DNA from: Cyathus striatus
Taxonomy: Eukaryota > Basidiomycota > Agaricomycetes > Agaricales > Nidulariaceae
Direction: 5' to 3'
DNA length: 64,000 nt
NCBI GenBank assembly: GCA_025738555.1
Contig: JAOVFP010000006.1
Coordinates: 3,038,001-3,102,000, forward strand
Part shown: positions 36,287-47,886 of the stretch, piece after piece
Numbering within the stretch: position 1 is the stretch's first letter
Layout: every line of letters begins with the position of its first letter
Translations under genes and position numbers: made by a program
Notes under the pieces: model-generated
Database searches by the model: none
Told to the model about the DNA's origin: nothing
The model's input: the letters and a program-made list of their open reading frames with translations, nothing else

Positions 36287-36916
36287 GGTGATCATTGGCA
36301 CTCATTTATGTATTGGTATTGACTACTAGGGGATTATATTAGTGTAGTATGGGGGCACTCAAAAGTGATCATTTGAAGAATATTAGAAGGTGATCATTGG
36401 CACTCATTTATGTATTGTTGTTGATTACTAGGGAATTATATTAGTATAGTATAGAGGCACTCAAAAGTGATCATTTGAAGAATATTAGAAGGTGATCATT
36501 GGCACTCATTTATGTATTGGTATTGACTACTAGGGGATTATATTAGTATAGTATGGGGACACTCAAAAGTGATCATTTTAAGAATATTAGAAGGTGATCA
36601 TTGGCACTCATTTATGTATTGGTATTGACTACTAGGGAATTATATTAGTATAGTATGAGGACACTCAAAAGTGATCATTTGAAGAATATTAGAAGGTGAT
36701 CATTGGCACTCATTTATGTATTGTTGTTGATTACTAGGAAATTATATTAGTATAGTATGGAGGCACTCAAAAGTGATCATTGGCACTCATTTATGTATTA
36801 TTGTTGATTACTAGGGGATAGTATTAGTATAGAATGAGGGCACTCAAAAGTGATCATTTAATGAATATTAGGAGGTGATCATTGGCACTCATTTATGTAT
36901 TGTTATTACTGATTAC
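36287..36916 (+). repeat. Tandem array, about six 102-bp units
   Basis: Units begin GGTGATCATTGGCACTCATT at about 36287, 36389, 36491, 36593, 36694, 36772 and 36873. Spacing is 101-102 bp except for one unit of about 78 bp that lost the ATTTGAAGAATATTAGAAG part. Neighbours are very similar, so amplification is recent compared with the surrounding decay. Confidence 0.93.
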
Positions 36917-37868
36917 TAGTTGATCTGCGCTTCACATATTTCCCACGCTTCGCATTTGTCTGACAACCTCACCATTGCCATGTTGAAGCCAGCCTTGATG
37001 GAGGAAGTAAAGGGAGCATTGCAAAAGGAAGTCAAGATTTCTGATATGGGTGAGATACATTGGATTTTGGGTTTTGCAGTACATTGAAACTGTGAAAAAC
37101 ATACCTTATCCCTGTCCCAGAAGGTGTACATCGGCTCCATCCTCAAACACTTCAGATTCACAAATGCAAGGCCATGAGCTATGCCAATGAGTCCCGGTCT
37201 ATGGTTATTGAAGTCGCAGTGTCCTCAAACAGCAGAGGAGTTTGCTCATATGAAGAATAAGCCATATCAAGAAGATGTTGGTTCCCTTCAGTATTTGTTG
37301 CTGGGAACAAGACCAGACATCACTTACACTGTCAGCCAACTTGCAAGCTTCAACAATAATTCAGGTCCTGTGCACTGGGATGCAGTAGCAGCAGTCTACA
37401 CCTATCTTGTGGGAATGAGGGAGTATGAACTCACCTTGGAACATAGGAGGGCAGTCTCTGGGTATGCATTCTTGATAGATGGGGGAGCAGTCTCATGGAG
37501 CTTGAAGAGACGGGACCTCATTGCACTGTCAACAATGGAAGCTGAGTATGTAGCAGCTACCCACACTGCAAAGGAAGCACTATTGCTTTATACTTTGATT
37601 GGACAGCTCTTCAGAAGCATCCCAGGACCTACAACACTTTATGGAAATAATCAGTCTGCTATTACACTTACCAAAGACCAGCAATATCATGTGCGAACAA
37701 AGCACATCAACATTCATTTCCATTTCATTCACTAGATAGTAGACAAAGGCAAGATCAAATTAGTATACTGCCCAACAGATGATATGGTGGCAGATACCAT
37801 AACCAAGGTGCTTCTGAGTGCCAAGGTGAAACATTTCATGACAGAACTAGGACTTATGACATGCAAGG
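36917..37868 (+). pseudogene. copia pol remnant: end of reverse transcriptase and RNase H
   Basis: The first part reads LTIAMLKPALMEEVKGALQK and ISDMGEIHWILGFAV. After frame breaks comes VGSLQYLLLGTRPDITYTVS, the conserved copia segment after the RT palm. The RNase H part has SGYAFLIDGGAVSWSLKRRD and STMEAEYVAATHTAKEALLL. The segment that normally carries the first RNase H aspartate (SDADWA-like) is missing between REYELTL and EHRRAVSGY. The usual DNQ is NNQ (YGNNQSAI). The tail, IKLVYCPTDDMVADTITKVL, runs up to the polypurine tract. Stops near 37087, 37177 and 37733 break the frame. Confidence 0.88.
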
Positions 37869-37869
37869 A

Positions 37870-37880
37870 TTGAGGGGGAG
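37870..37880 (+). other. Polypurine tract
   Basis: TTGAGGGGGAG lies directly before the TGTTGGATCA of the 3' LTR, the normal plus-strand primer position. Confidence 0.8.
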
Positions 37881-38209
37881 TGTTGGATCATGAAGGGTTG
37901 CTTATGCAATCTGTGCACTATTGATGCACCATGCCAACATGGTGGAATGAGTCTATTGACTTGGTTTGTTTCCATACTTACAATTTTCAATCGTTTTTCC
38001 TAGTATTTAAATGAGTAGATTACCAAGCTGTCTGCTCTCCTCAGTCATCTCTCTCTATTGCAAGAGCTGAGGTGAGCAGAAGCCATACATTATCATTCTA
38101 CTGTTACTTACATATATTACCTACTATAGTGTTCTATTCTATAGGTAATATATTATAGTCATCTCTCTCTATTGCGAGAACTGAGTGTTCTATTCTATAG
38201 ACTCTTATA
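37881..38209 (+). repeat. 3' LTR of the copia element (329 bp)
   Basis: Starts TGTTGGATCATGAAGGG and ends GACTCTTATA. It is about 56 bp longer than the 5' LTR because of an internal partial duplication near 38140-38195, where the TCATCTCTCTCTATTG and TGTTCTATTCTATAG segments occur twice. Confidence 0.92.
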
Positions 38210-38423
38210 CAGAAATGATAGCTCTGATACATATGGAGGTAGCAGAGATGAATTTGTAACTTGCTGTCGATTTATTCGGACATATATAATTTCTTTTTTC
38301 CGATTCTGAAATTTGGCCGCTCTTGACACTTATGTAATCTGCTTACATAAGGGTGCTGGATTTTGCTGAAGAGTACCTTAGTTGTCGCTTGACTGCATTG
38401 CGAAGTAAACAATCAATGACATA

Positions 38424-39077
38424 CAGGGTTTGATCGCTCAGTTGTACAGCCCCTCTCATCTGTACACTGAACCAATTCTCTATGTACAGGCATCCTATAG
38501 ACAAATAAATTGCTCTATGTTATGTATTATGATGTAAATGTATACTATAGAAAATTTTATGTGATCACAAGCACTCCATGCACAGTAGTCCTTGGGATAC
38601 ATCTAATTTTCATGGCATCACAAAATCTTGTGTAACATAAAACTCCTCTTTTATAGGGATAATTGCACAAATTATACTGTAACTACTATTACATCATGTA
38701 CACCCACAATTTTAGGCTTAAACTGGCTCAAAGAAATCAAAATTTGAGCAGTGTAGAAACTTGTGGACCTCATTTTCAGGGATGGTAACCTTTCGCAAGT
38801 TGATCCAGAGTTAATCAGCGCCGAGTTTTATTGCCGTTTCCCACGCGTAATGCCGCTTAAGCGAAGGTGTACAAATGAGTGATGGGGCTATTTTTGGCTT
38901 GATTTAAGAGAATGTGGTCTGTATTCTTTTCCTCACCGTAGATTATCCCCAAAATTCAGAAAAGTATAGAATTAACAGTATACCACCTACTGATAAAAAG
39001 AAATAATCAAGAGAATGCGTGAAACAGAAACAATTTGGCTATTAAGTTTTGGTGTCCAACTGAGCGATCAAACTCTG
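38424..39077. mobile_element. MITE of Tc1/mariner type (654 bp)
   Basis: The left end CAGGGTTTGATCGCTCAGTT and the reverse-complemented right end CAGAGTTTGATCGCTCAGTT match in all but one of 20 positions. TA lies at both edges (38422-38423 and 39078-39079). The interior is non-coding and keeps CpG. No transposase is present. Confidence 0.88.
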
Positions 39078-39079
39078 TA

Positions 39080-40371
39080 GTTGATGTCCGCCAGTTCCGG
39101 TGCACGGCAAGCGTGACACCCTCTCAAACTTCCAGTAATTGAATATTCTGGCTTTTCTATGAAATAAGACTATATCTTATGTTAATGGTGTGATATTAGA
39201 TTGTATGTTAATTTTCAGCGAGATCAAGCAATGGGAAGCTGTAGAAATAGAGGTAATCCGATTCAGCAGTAGTCCGATGTACATGGGACCGTTAGTAATG
39301 TCGCATGGCAAGATGTCCAGGACGTCCGCAGTCGCTGGATCTGGCGCCTCTTGGCTGATCCGTCACGTTCTTCTATTGGTCCGCCTCAACATTTTCCTTG
39401 TATCTGAGCACACCAAGGGTACAGCTATAGTATAAGCTTTATATACATCATATTGTAATAAAGAGCACAGCTTTGTGAAATTTCCCAGTGTTTAAATGTA
39501 TCTGAAGAATCTAACAAAGTATCCGCTTTACTTACTGATTTAAGCCAGGTTCAACTCAACTCTAACATTCTCGCCGCTGCATGTAACGTAAATTTATTTT
39601 GTGGCGGGCATCTGTACCCAATACGATATCTATCCACGATTTGTAAGCCTTTCTGTTTATAAATTAGATTTCAAACTGTTGAAAACTGATAAGAGATGAT
39701 GTCAATGTTCCCAGTTCGGAACTAAGGCCTTTTATAAAACCCCTGAATGCGCAGCTCTTGACAGATCTGTTTTTCCATTGATATCTCCTTGTCTTTATTG
39801 AGAACTTCATTTGAACATTTGACGAAAGGACACTGACAGCCCTCCTTGATCTTCGGAGGCTGAAAAAATGTGGCTAGTCAACTAGTCAAGTCTAAATGAT
39901 AAAGGACACGAGTCGAATACAGACCTTCAAAATATAAGCTAATTCATCATTCTACTGAATATCCTAGGCTATAATAGGATGGAATAATGCAAGCATTCAT
40001 TACCCGTCGTTGGGGTTTAGACGTTGGCAGGTAGTACAACTTATTTTCAACACGGAAATGTTTTTAATTTTTAAGTAACCTATACGTGCACTTTATCTGA
40101 GACAATCACACATGCCATTGAGATAACGTTGTGGAGTCTTATCGATGTAAGTTTTCACTATTGTAGTGTATTTTGGACCCTGATCAATCAACAATCTTCT
40201 CGATCTCTAACTACCGCCGGCTTAAACACCGATCATGACATTGCGCTCGTTGCCAAGTCAGCAATAATTTGGATAAGCACAGCATTTTCTTGGTATGATT
40301 AGCATGTAAGTAGATGTATAAATTCAAGTAAAATTTCTGCAGTTACCGTATCATTTATCGTACCGAACGAA
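39080..40371. other. Intergenic region upstream of the secreted-protein gene
   Basis: No gene or repeat is supported. Base composition is host-like with CpG. The ORF at 39190-39435 has no recognisable features. A CT/AT-rich stretch precedes the start codon at 40372. Confidence 0.55.
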
Positions 40372-41606
40372 ATGAAATCCAAATTACTTCTTATTTTACT
40401 TCAATGTATGGGGGTCGCATATGCCTCGGACATTGACGCCTTAACTGTAAGTTTGTTTCTCTCTGCACTTTTCCTTACTTATCTCTATTTGTTAATAGGC
40501 GAACTGCAGTGCAGAAACTACTTCTTGCGGGCCCGGAACATTATGCTGTCCTACTGGGTAAGTTTATAGTAGTATATTAGACATCTACCGAACATTTTCT
40601 ATTATTCAGATACACTTGTACCGCACGTCGTGGAATTCCAATTTGTGTTAACTATCAAGCTCCGACACCTTTGGTAGGATTTGATACGAACCCATGTCTT
40701 GATCCCTACTTCTGTGAGGCTTTCCTCCCCTCTTCTGGATAATGTTGTGTCTGAGAGCTAGCATCTAGTCAATTGCGAAATTCTCTTAGATATTCCCGGA
40801 TTTTGTTGTCGTGAGTATAGCCCTCTCATGAAAGTCTTCCGGAAATTACTTAATTCTAAATATCATAGCTATTGGATCATTGTGTTATGCTAGTACCGGG
40901 AATGTTGTACAGTGCATCGATGCATATGGTAGTACAAGCAGTGCAGTCCCATCCTCCACTATGATCAGCTCTCCTTCAAAGACTCTCGCTCCTGAAGACG
41001 ACAGTAAGATAGACTTTCTCCCAGAGGGTGCTTGGAAAATTTCGGACAGTCAAAGCAATTGCGGTATCAGTAAAACAATCCATACAGTCGAGGTTGTTAA
41101 TGCCTCAATCACGTTCAACTACACAGGTATTATTAACGTTGGAATGCTTGTTGAATATTATTGAATGATCTCATCACTTTTCAGGTCCCAGCGTCAACGT
41201 TCACACAATAACGTCTGCTAGCGGCGGTGTATTCTCTGTCTTCGTAGATGGATTTGACACCAAAACCCTAATCGATACAAACACGTACTCCCGAGATCCT
41301 GGGGATCCACCGACCCCACAATGTTATCCACGTCAGTTCCCACCTTTCGTCGTTAGCCCACCAGACTTCAAGTCGAACCCACCGAGTGGACATTCTATTA
41401 CTTTAACATTTGTCGGACCTTCTCCAATGGCGCCAAATGGAACCAACACAAGTGCAACGATCCAGTTTGATGCTTTCAGCATCCCGGAACCAAACACTGT
41501 GCAAGCTGCTTCAGCTTCCTTGGCTTATGCAAGTTTTGAACAGAAAAGTTTCATGCTCCAAGTTTATGCTCTTACTGGCTATTTCATTTATCTTTTATTC
41601 ATTTGA
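40372..41606 (+). CDS. Secreted cysteine-rich, probably GPI-anchored protein (312 aa, six exons)
   Basis: Exon model: 40372-40446, 40499-40557, 40610-40713, 40790-40810 (a 21-nt microexon), 40869-41126 and 41185-41606. All introns are GT..AG, 52-76 nt, and the phases agree over 939 coding bases. The protein opens with a signal peptide (MKSKLLLILLQCMGVAYAS). Two similar cysteine motifs follow: CGPGTLCCPTGYTC and, across the microexon, GFCCPIGSLCYASTG. Then come a Ser/Thr-rich linker, a beta-rich domain with N-glycosylation sites (NASITFNYTG, NGTNTS), and a hydrophobic C-terminus (VYALTGYFIYLLFI) fitting a GPI anchor or membrane tail. The likely place is the cell wall or surface; the function is unknown. 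The gene is intact. Skipping the third intron would give a stop (TAA) at 40740-40742, which could be a short isoform. Confidence 0.82.
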
Positions 41607-42201
41607 TATGAAGTCCTTTGTGCGAAGTAGACTCGAAATTTCAACATACATATAATTAATTTGATTCTCATTTTATTGTTCGAATTTCGAAACCATGAGT
41701 GATCGACTATTCGGAAGAATTTTTCTACATATGTTTTCAATAAGTTACATTCTAATGGGGTATAAATTGAAGGAACATATGCACCTGATATAAATTCGAA
41801 ATAACATGGACCCTTGTGGACCCTATATTACTAAGTATGTAACAGAAGAAAATTTACGACGTCCCACATGATAATATGCCACAGTTCTCCGAGAAGGACG
41901 GCGCGTCACTGTCCGCATCACGCGGAGGTCAGTGCTTATAAGTGGGATGGTTAAATAGAGCAGGATATCCTGACAGTATATCGCAGGAAGTCAATGGAAT
42001 ACCATAATCCTTTTAGCTTGAACCACTCTTTGAAGTTCAAGTTATACTCACTCCTCTTAATTACTATATCTCTTTTGATATTTACTATTTTAGGAGCTAA
42101 TATGAAGATCAAGCTTCTCAGCTCCTGCGGTCCCAAATGAATCCAATGTTTGTCATACGCAAGCACGAGCACTTTTGATAACAAGCTCACTTTAAGTTTA
42201 G
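41607..42201. other. Intergenic; may hide 5' exons of the next gene
   Basis: No clear coding segment is seen. The next gene's first recognised exon is entered from an acceptor at 42200-42201 (TTTAAGTTTAG). At least one upstream exon, probably with an N-terminal membrane segment, should therefore lie in or near this stretch; I could not place it. The minus-strand ORF at 41951-42190 has no recognisable features. Confidence 0.45.
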
Positions 42202-42915
42202 GTCACACTGATTGCAGAAGCCATTTCAGTGGATCCGATGTCACGAACATTTCCTATGGATTGGTACCCTTCATACACTTCCTATATTGACTGTTCCGGA
42301 AATTGGTTTCCAGTGTATGATGTTCAAATAGATCCGTAAGGAATATAATATAATCTTCCATAAATATCTGCACTGACTGATAATCTTCATTCTGAAGAAC
42401 GCTGTTGGACAACACGAGCCCTACCTTCCACGATGTCCCTCCTTATCCCGCTCTTTCTCGCTTAAATAAAGCCGAAGATTGTGCTGGGACAACCTTTGGA
42501 TTGCCTCCTTCTTTTAGAACGGTTACGAGACTAGTTTCGTCTAACATTAATGACGCAAGGTCGCCGGTACATAAAAATCTGCAAGGTTATCCATTTGATA
42601 TGTAAGGATTCCCAATTATTATTCACATATAACCCTGATGGCTGTTCATATAAAGATATGTGGCACCTTTTGTCTTCTATATTAAAAATGTGGACACCGG
42701 AGCTATAATTGCACCAAATGTCACGAAATCGTTCGGAGCTGTAGTGTAAGTTAGGCCCAAAATTACAGATGGCATTATAACTGGGCAGCACTCCCTAGAA
42801 AATTTCAGTTATCGCTTTCAAAGTCGCTTGTAATTTATAACAGATTTGGAGATGAAATGCTGTACTTCGAGCTTCGAATTGAAAGGTCGAGAGCCATTAA
42901 GGTGTATACAATCAT

Positions 42916-45900
42916 ATGGAAAGCCGGAGCACCACGCTCTAGAGTCTAAGCCATCAATTGAAATCAAATTCCGCGCTTCGGCAGTTTGCTTGCCGATAAC
43001 GGATCTTGATTTAAAATTCGGCTATTCTCTCTCGGTTGCTAAATTTCGGTTCGCGTCTTCGGGCATCGGGAGTCGGGTGTTGGTTGGGAGTATTTTCTAG
43101 TATTCTTGAGAATTATAACTATTATCGAGAACCATTTGAGACCAAATCAAATTAGTACATAGGTATCTATTTTAAATACATTGAGAAGAAATTATTTGCA
43201 TTAACGCCGTGCGCAACGATCTGGATGCACATATGATGGTACCTCACAAACATGCGAGAGCGTAGTGAATAGATGTAATTGAGTTCCATACTAACCTCTC
43301 AGTATCAACAAATTTACGATATTTATACACTTTAGATACAGCTGTAACATAGCATTACTAGGGTACTCAGTATTCTGGTAAAGGTCTGGAACAAGTAATT
43401 GAGTACTGTAGAGGTAAACAATGTGTTGATGCCTAAACAAAGAAATTAATTACCGAGTTGGTGAATATCTGTCCTACCTTGGGTGTTCTAGGGTGTTGAA
43501 AAGAGGGGAAAAAATTTACTAGATTGCGAGTGTGTAGGTACAGGGATTTTATATAAAATTAAAATAAAGAGTGCACTTAATAAGGAATAAAACGGAAATT
43601 AAGAGTGCTTAAATTGTGGATTTATGAAAGAAAATGGTAAGGTATGAAACAGAGAACATACCAATGATTAGAAATAAAATTTAAGGAATAAAACATGGGA
43701 GAGATAGACACGGCCTTTGGTAAAGCAAATTATAGTATTCAGCGGGTCTTGGCAGTGCTCGATACCGACGATCTTGAGTTCTTATTGAGTAATTGCGGCA
43801 TTGAGGGCGATACAGGAGTGTCGGCGATGGAGAGAAAATGAGGGAGGAAGTGTGAGCGAGCGCGAACAATGCGAACAAACGCGTCGACGCGCGCATCACT
43901 TGATTACGTAATATAAATTGTAAAGTATCGATTTTTGTAGTGCAGGCGAAATGCCTGCTCTATAGTACATTAAATGTGGAGAATACAAAAATAACTGTTT
44001 TTGCTTTGACAAGGTAGACCCATATCTCATTGTCTGACAATAAGCAACACTGCAGTTCAGAACCCCATAAATGTCGACTATCTACTCACATTCTTCAACT
44101 CAGAAGTAATCCTATATCCCTCAAAACCTTTACAACTTTGCTATAATCAACCTTTAAATTTTTTAACTACATACACTCTGAAACATAACAAAATTTATAA
44201 ATCTATTGATGACATTCTGCTGTGATTGCGCGTGAAACCCCTCATATTCAGTATTCTAATTAGCAGAAGACCTATTAATATAGCACAATAATAATAAACC
44301 ACTTGCCAATTCAACTGGTCTAGAGTTTGAACCCTGCCAACATCCAATTCTATGAGCCACTATCTTTGGAACTATTTCACCAGTATCAGAACCTTTAGAC
44401 GGAACCCATGCACCAGCATCTGACCGGTACAAAAAGAGAGATAAGCAAATATTTTATGAAGATATGTGATTTGGAAAAGCACAGCAGTCCTAATAGCACA
44501 ATGACCTCATCGTTATACTCGCTGCTACCCCTCGCATTTCCTCCGCCTTTCGTTGCTATGGCGTTAAACTCAAGTCTCACAGTAGCTCATAGTAAAGCTA
44601 GGTTTCTCCCAACAGTACAGTAAAACATATATAAACTGAATGTATTTATGTTTCTTTCCCCAGATAATTGGACCACAATTACATTCTGAGTGCACTTCTG
44701 CCTGTTTTCCCCCCTCTCCCGAACCATTGCTGAGACCCGTATCATTCTACAACTACTGTCAGCAAACATCTTCCCATTTCGACTTCAAGTCTCCTGGTCA
44801 CCCCAGTATACTATTCTCTCTCGGACCTTATCATTCCCACTTCGACATCTCGCTAGAACAAAAGCAGTAGACTGAAACTACTGCACTCTGTACACTTTGT
44901 ATCCCTTCAGGTTGAACTTTGCATGTAATTCCAACTGCTAACAGGGACTTTGCATCAAGTGTCTATACCTCTTATAATGGCTCCTAACAGTTCTTTACTT
45001 CGCTTCAAGCATATAAGCTTCATATAAAGGCCCACTACTTTGTTTCAAACATATAAACTTCGTCTAAACTTTCCCCACTTCGTTTCAACTGTGTACACCT
45101 CTTCTATTGGATCCTAAAGGCTCTCTACTTCGTTGTAAGTGTCTATACATGTGTGGCTACACTTGGTCTAAAGGCTCCCTACTTCGTTTAAACCATCTAA
45201 ACTGTGTCTTGTGGCTCCCTACTTTATTGCACGTGTCTATACCTCATATAAAGGCTCCCTACTTCGTTTCAAGTGTTTGCACTTGGGCTAAAGGTCCCCT
45301 GCTTCATTTAACACATATATACATTGTCTTATGGCTTCATACTTTGTTTCAAGTGTATAAACGTTATTTAAGAATATAGTATACTTCATCTAAAGGCTCC
45401 GTATTTTATTTAAATCATATACACTTCGACTAAAAGCCCTTATGGTGTCTCCCACTTCAGACATGCGGTATCTACGTCGTCCTGAGACCATAACTTCATC
45501 TGTATGTCGAATGCATCAAGTCTACATTATTATTTCATCCACTGCTTCATTTATTCGAAGTCTATATCATTACGACGCTCCCTGCCTTGTATGCGCCGTG
45601 ATTATATCATTCATTTAAATATGTATCATTATGGCGTCCCTTGCTTAGTATTTGCAGTGATTGGATCGTTTTGCAGGTCCCTTGATTCTTTGATTATTAG
45701 TTGTGTACACTGTAGTATACATAACACATTTAAATATATGAAATCCACGTGTTACTCACAACCAACAGTGCCCATGGCACTAACAGGTATGGGCTTAGGT
45801 GGGTATCATAGGTATGGGTCATGCTCAGAGTACCCATAAGTTACCTGTGTTATTGAATTGTTAATTTCACGCTCAGTGACGCTGATGCACTCAAACCTAG

Positions 45901-46853
45901 GTGGCCAAAAATTGATCTCAAATGATGTAAACCAGAAAACCTCAGGAATGGCACAAAGGTGAAATTTAACAGTGAGATAATACAAAGCTCAGTCACGCAC
46001 AGTAACCCCAATCTGACCTAATGCCTTGGCACCCAGCCACTTACATACAACACATGGTGCGCGCTCACTGACCATGACGCCTCCAGCCACACCTCTCCTG
46101 GTGTCCTACCCCCAGTAGGGCATCCCGAGACATACTATACTGCCGCTGTCGCACCAGACCTAAGCCTTCATCATTACATACATTACCTAGAACAGTACCT
46201 TACTATGAGGCAGACGCTACACTGTCGCGACATATGGCTTATACATAACCGACATAAAATACAGGATTTTTTTTTTTAAAAAAAAAAAAAAACAGTGAGA
46301 TATTCCCGGGACCTAGGCAACGCGTACCCAAAGCAGCGGGCAGCTTCAATGTGGGCTTTGCCACAAGTTCAATTCTGGCCCTATTTTATACTTCACATTG
46401 TCTATTAGTATGCTTAAAATCACAGACTTGAACTAATTCAGATTAAGTAGGCTCGAAAAATAATCCCCCGAAACCGGTAATACTTACATATGTATAAATG
46501 CTCATTTGTGCCTACTGACTACGAGCTAAATATCAGCCTATATTTATGCAACTAGGAACCCTAAGTTTAATATGCCTACTTGTAAGTAACATTAATGCAG
46601 TATAAGGGACCGTAAGCTCAAGTTGTGACCGCTGAATTGCAACTCCAACAGAATCTCCCAAGCCGCTGAGGCCTGTGGCTGACCCCCGACCCCCGACTCT
46701 CGACTCCCGACGCCCGAAGATGCGAACCGAAATTTAACAACTGAAAGAGAATAGCCAAATATTAAATCAAGATCCATAATCGGCAAGCAAGCTGCCGAAG
46801 CGCGGAATTTGATTTTAACTGATGGCTTAGAGCGTGGTGCTCCGGCTTTCCAT
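42916..46853. mobile_element. Transposon with long terminal inverted repeats and 8-bp target duplication (3.94 kb)
   Basis: The ends ATGGAAAGCCGGAGCACCAC and its perfect reverse complement continue as inverted repeats of about 170 bp (42916-43086 and 46680-46853) with about ten differences. The target duplication ACAATCAT is perfect (42908-42915 and 46854-46861) and falls in a coding exon of the DUF4436-like gene. The interior has no transposase-like ORF. It holds CpG-rich sequence, a tRNA-like B-box block near 44320-44345 and a degenerate tandem repeat (44970-45440). It also holds a T13/A15 palindrome at 46267-46293 and a possible tRNA-like piece near 46325-46380. It is non-autonomous. An 8-bp duplication fits hAT or KDZ-type movers. 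Confidence 0.88.
44970..45440 (+). repeat. Degenerate tandem repeat, units of roughly 30-65 bp
   Basis: The recurring core is AAGGCTCCCTACTTCGTTT followed by CAAGTGTCTATAC or variants (ATCTAAACT, ACATATATAC). About eight to ten units are recognisable; the spacing is irregular. Confidence 0.7.
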
Positions 46854-47302
46854 ACAATCATGGTTGCTGTAACAAACTGTGAGCCAGTTACTTGATAGCA
46901 TTATGAATGTCACTCAGCCACCACAACTGACATTAGGGCTTGTTTCCACGGCGTTTCTTATTATCAGTGCTTCTACATTGGTTCATGATGTTCCTCATAT
47001 ATATTCAGAAATATTTGTCGTCCCAGTGGGCACATTGTTTGCTTTTACTTCAATTAGAACGAATCTTCCTGGCGCTCCTCCAGGATTTGGTAAGCATCTA
47101 ACCGTAATAATTATAGATTGATATATCCTTATTGCTCACTATGTTGTTAACAGGAACTACTAAGGGTATGTAACATTTGTTGCGCGATAGCCACTACGAC
47201 TAATTACTATGCATTCTAGATCTCTATGCTACACTTCCTGTCTTGATCATTATTTCGTTGTGTGTGAGTATGAAGTTCCAAGTGTGGAATAATTCACCGT
47301 AA

Positions 47303-47886
47303 CCATAATTCGGCGTTGTAATTCGTAAATTCCGCTATTTTTCATTTCTTTCTGCATACATAGGTACTACTACATATCATAATTCATATATATGTCTTTT
47401 TAAAAATGTATGCCCTATGATTGTTGTTTTATAGCACATCTCCCATCATTTCTTCCTCCCGTCTTCCTTTCAGAGAACTTTCCCATGCTAACAGAGGCAA
47501 GCGAATAAGAGTAAATACATCTGTTGTAGGGGTTCCTTTTTCTTTTTTACATCTGTAGTTCAGTCAATCTTTTCATTATATACTAAAATATAAAATAGAC
47601 TTAGTGCTTTTGTGATTCATCTCGGGGTGTACAGCTTTGTGAGAGGTTTCCCACTATAGTTTTGTAATAAGCCAGGATACATGTAAATTGAAGGCTTGAG
47701 GTTTCAGATATTAGTAAGCTCTGTTAACTCGTACTTTCTCATTATGTCGACTACATAGGAATATGAACATATTAATAAAAATAATATATTTGAAGTCACT
47801 ACACATGAAACACATAATATTTATGAGAGTGCCTACATGTTTCATGCATGTCGACACGCTGGAAAGAGGACACATACAAATAATAA
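47303..47886. other. Intergenic, no gene seen
   Basis: This follows the stop of the DUF4436-like gene. AT-rich, with no repeats recognised elsewhere in the window. Confidence 0.5.

Larger units (their letters stand above)
33189..38209 (+). mobile_element. Ty1/copia LTR retrotransposon, internally rearranged
   Basis: Two LTRs, a primer-binding site, a polypurine tract, gag and the 3' end of pol are present in the right order. Protease, integrase and most of the reverse transcriptase are missing; their place is taken by about 2 kb of non-coding sequence with a 102-bp tandem array. The flanking pentamers are TGGAA and CAGAA, so no clean target duplication can be claimed. Confidence 0.9.
42202..47302 (+). 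pseudogene. DUF4436-like membrane protein gene, split by a 3.9-kb transposon
   Basis: Exons before the insertion: 42202-42335 (VTLIAEAISVDPMSRTFPMD), 42398-42601 (starting TLLDNTSPTFHDVPPYPALS and ending with GYPFD), 42656-42745 (YVAPFVFYIKNVDTGAII), and 42844 up to the break at 42915 (MLYFELRIERSRAIKVYTI). After the insertion, coding resumes at about 46862, with exons 46918-47089, 47154-47165 (12 nt) and 47220-47302. These encode three hydrophobic segments: LTLGLVSTAFLIISASTLV, IFVVPVGTLFAFTSI and LYATLPVLIIISLCVSM. Between the second and third is the family-like turn NLPGAPPGFG. This layout, an extracytosolic domain with YPFD then three C-terminal membrane segments, fits DUF4436-type fungal membrane proteins. 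The exons show no stops, so the insertion looks recent. The splice near 46868 and the 5' end are uncertain. Confidence 0.65.

Noticed and set aside
33184..38214. 5-bp target duplication of the copia element
   Set aside because: The flanks TGGAA and CAGAA agree at only three of five positions.
42846..43100. 84-aa ORF running into the transposon end, and its mirror at 46592-46861
   Set aside because: Both translate the 170-bp terminal inverted repeat; the similarity between them is due to the repeat, not to a paralogous gene.
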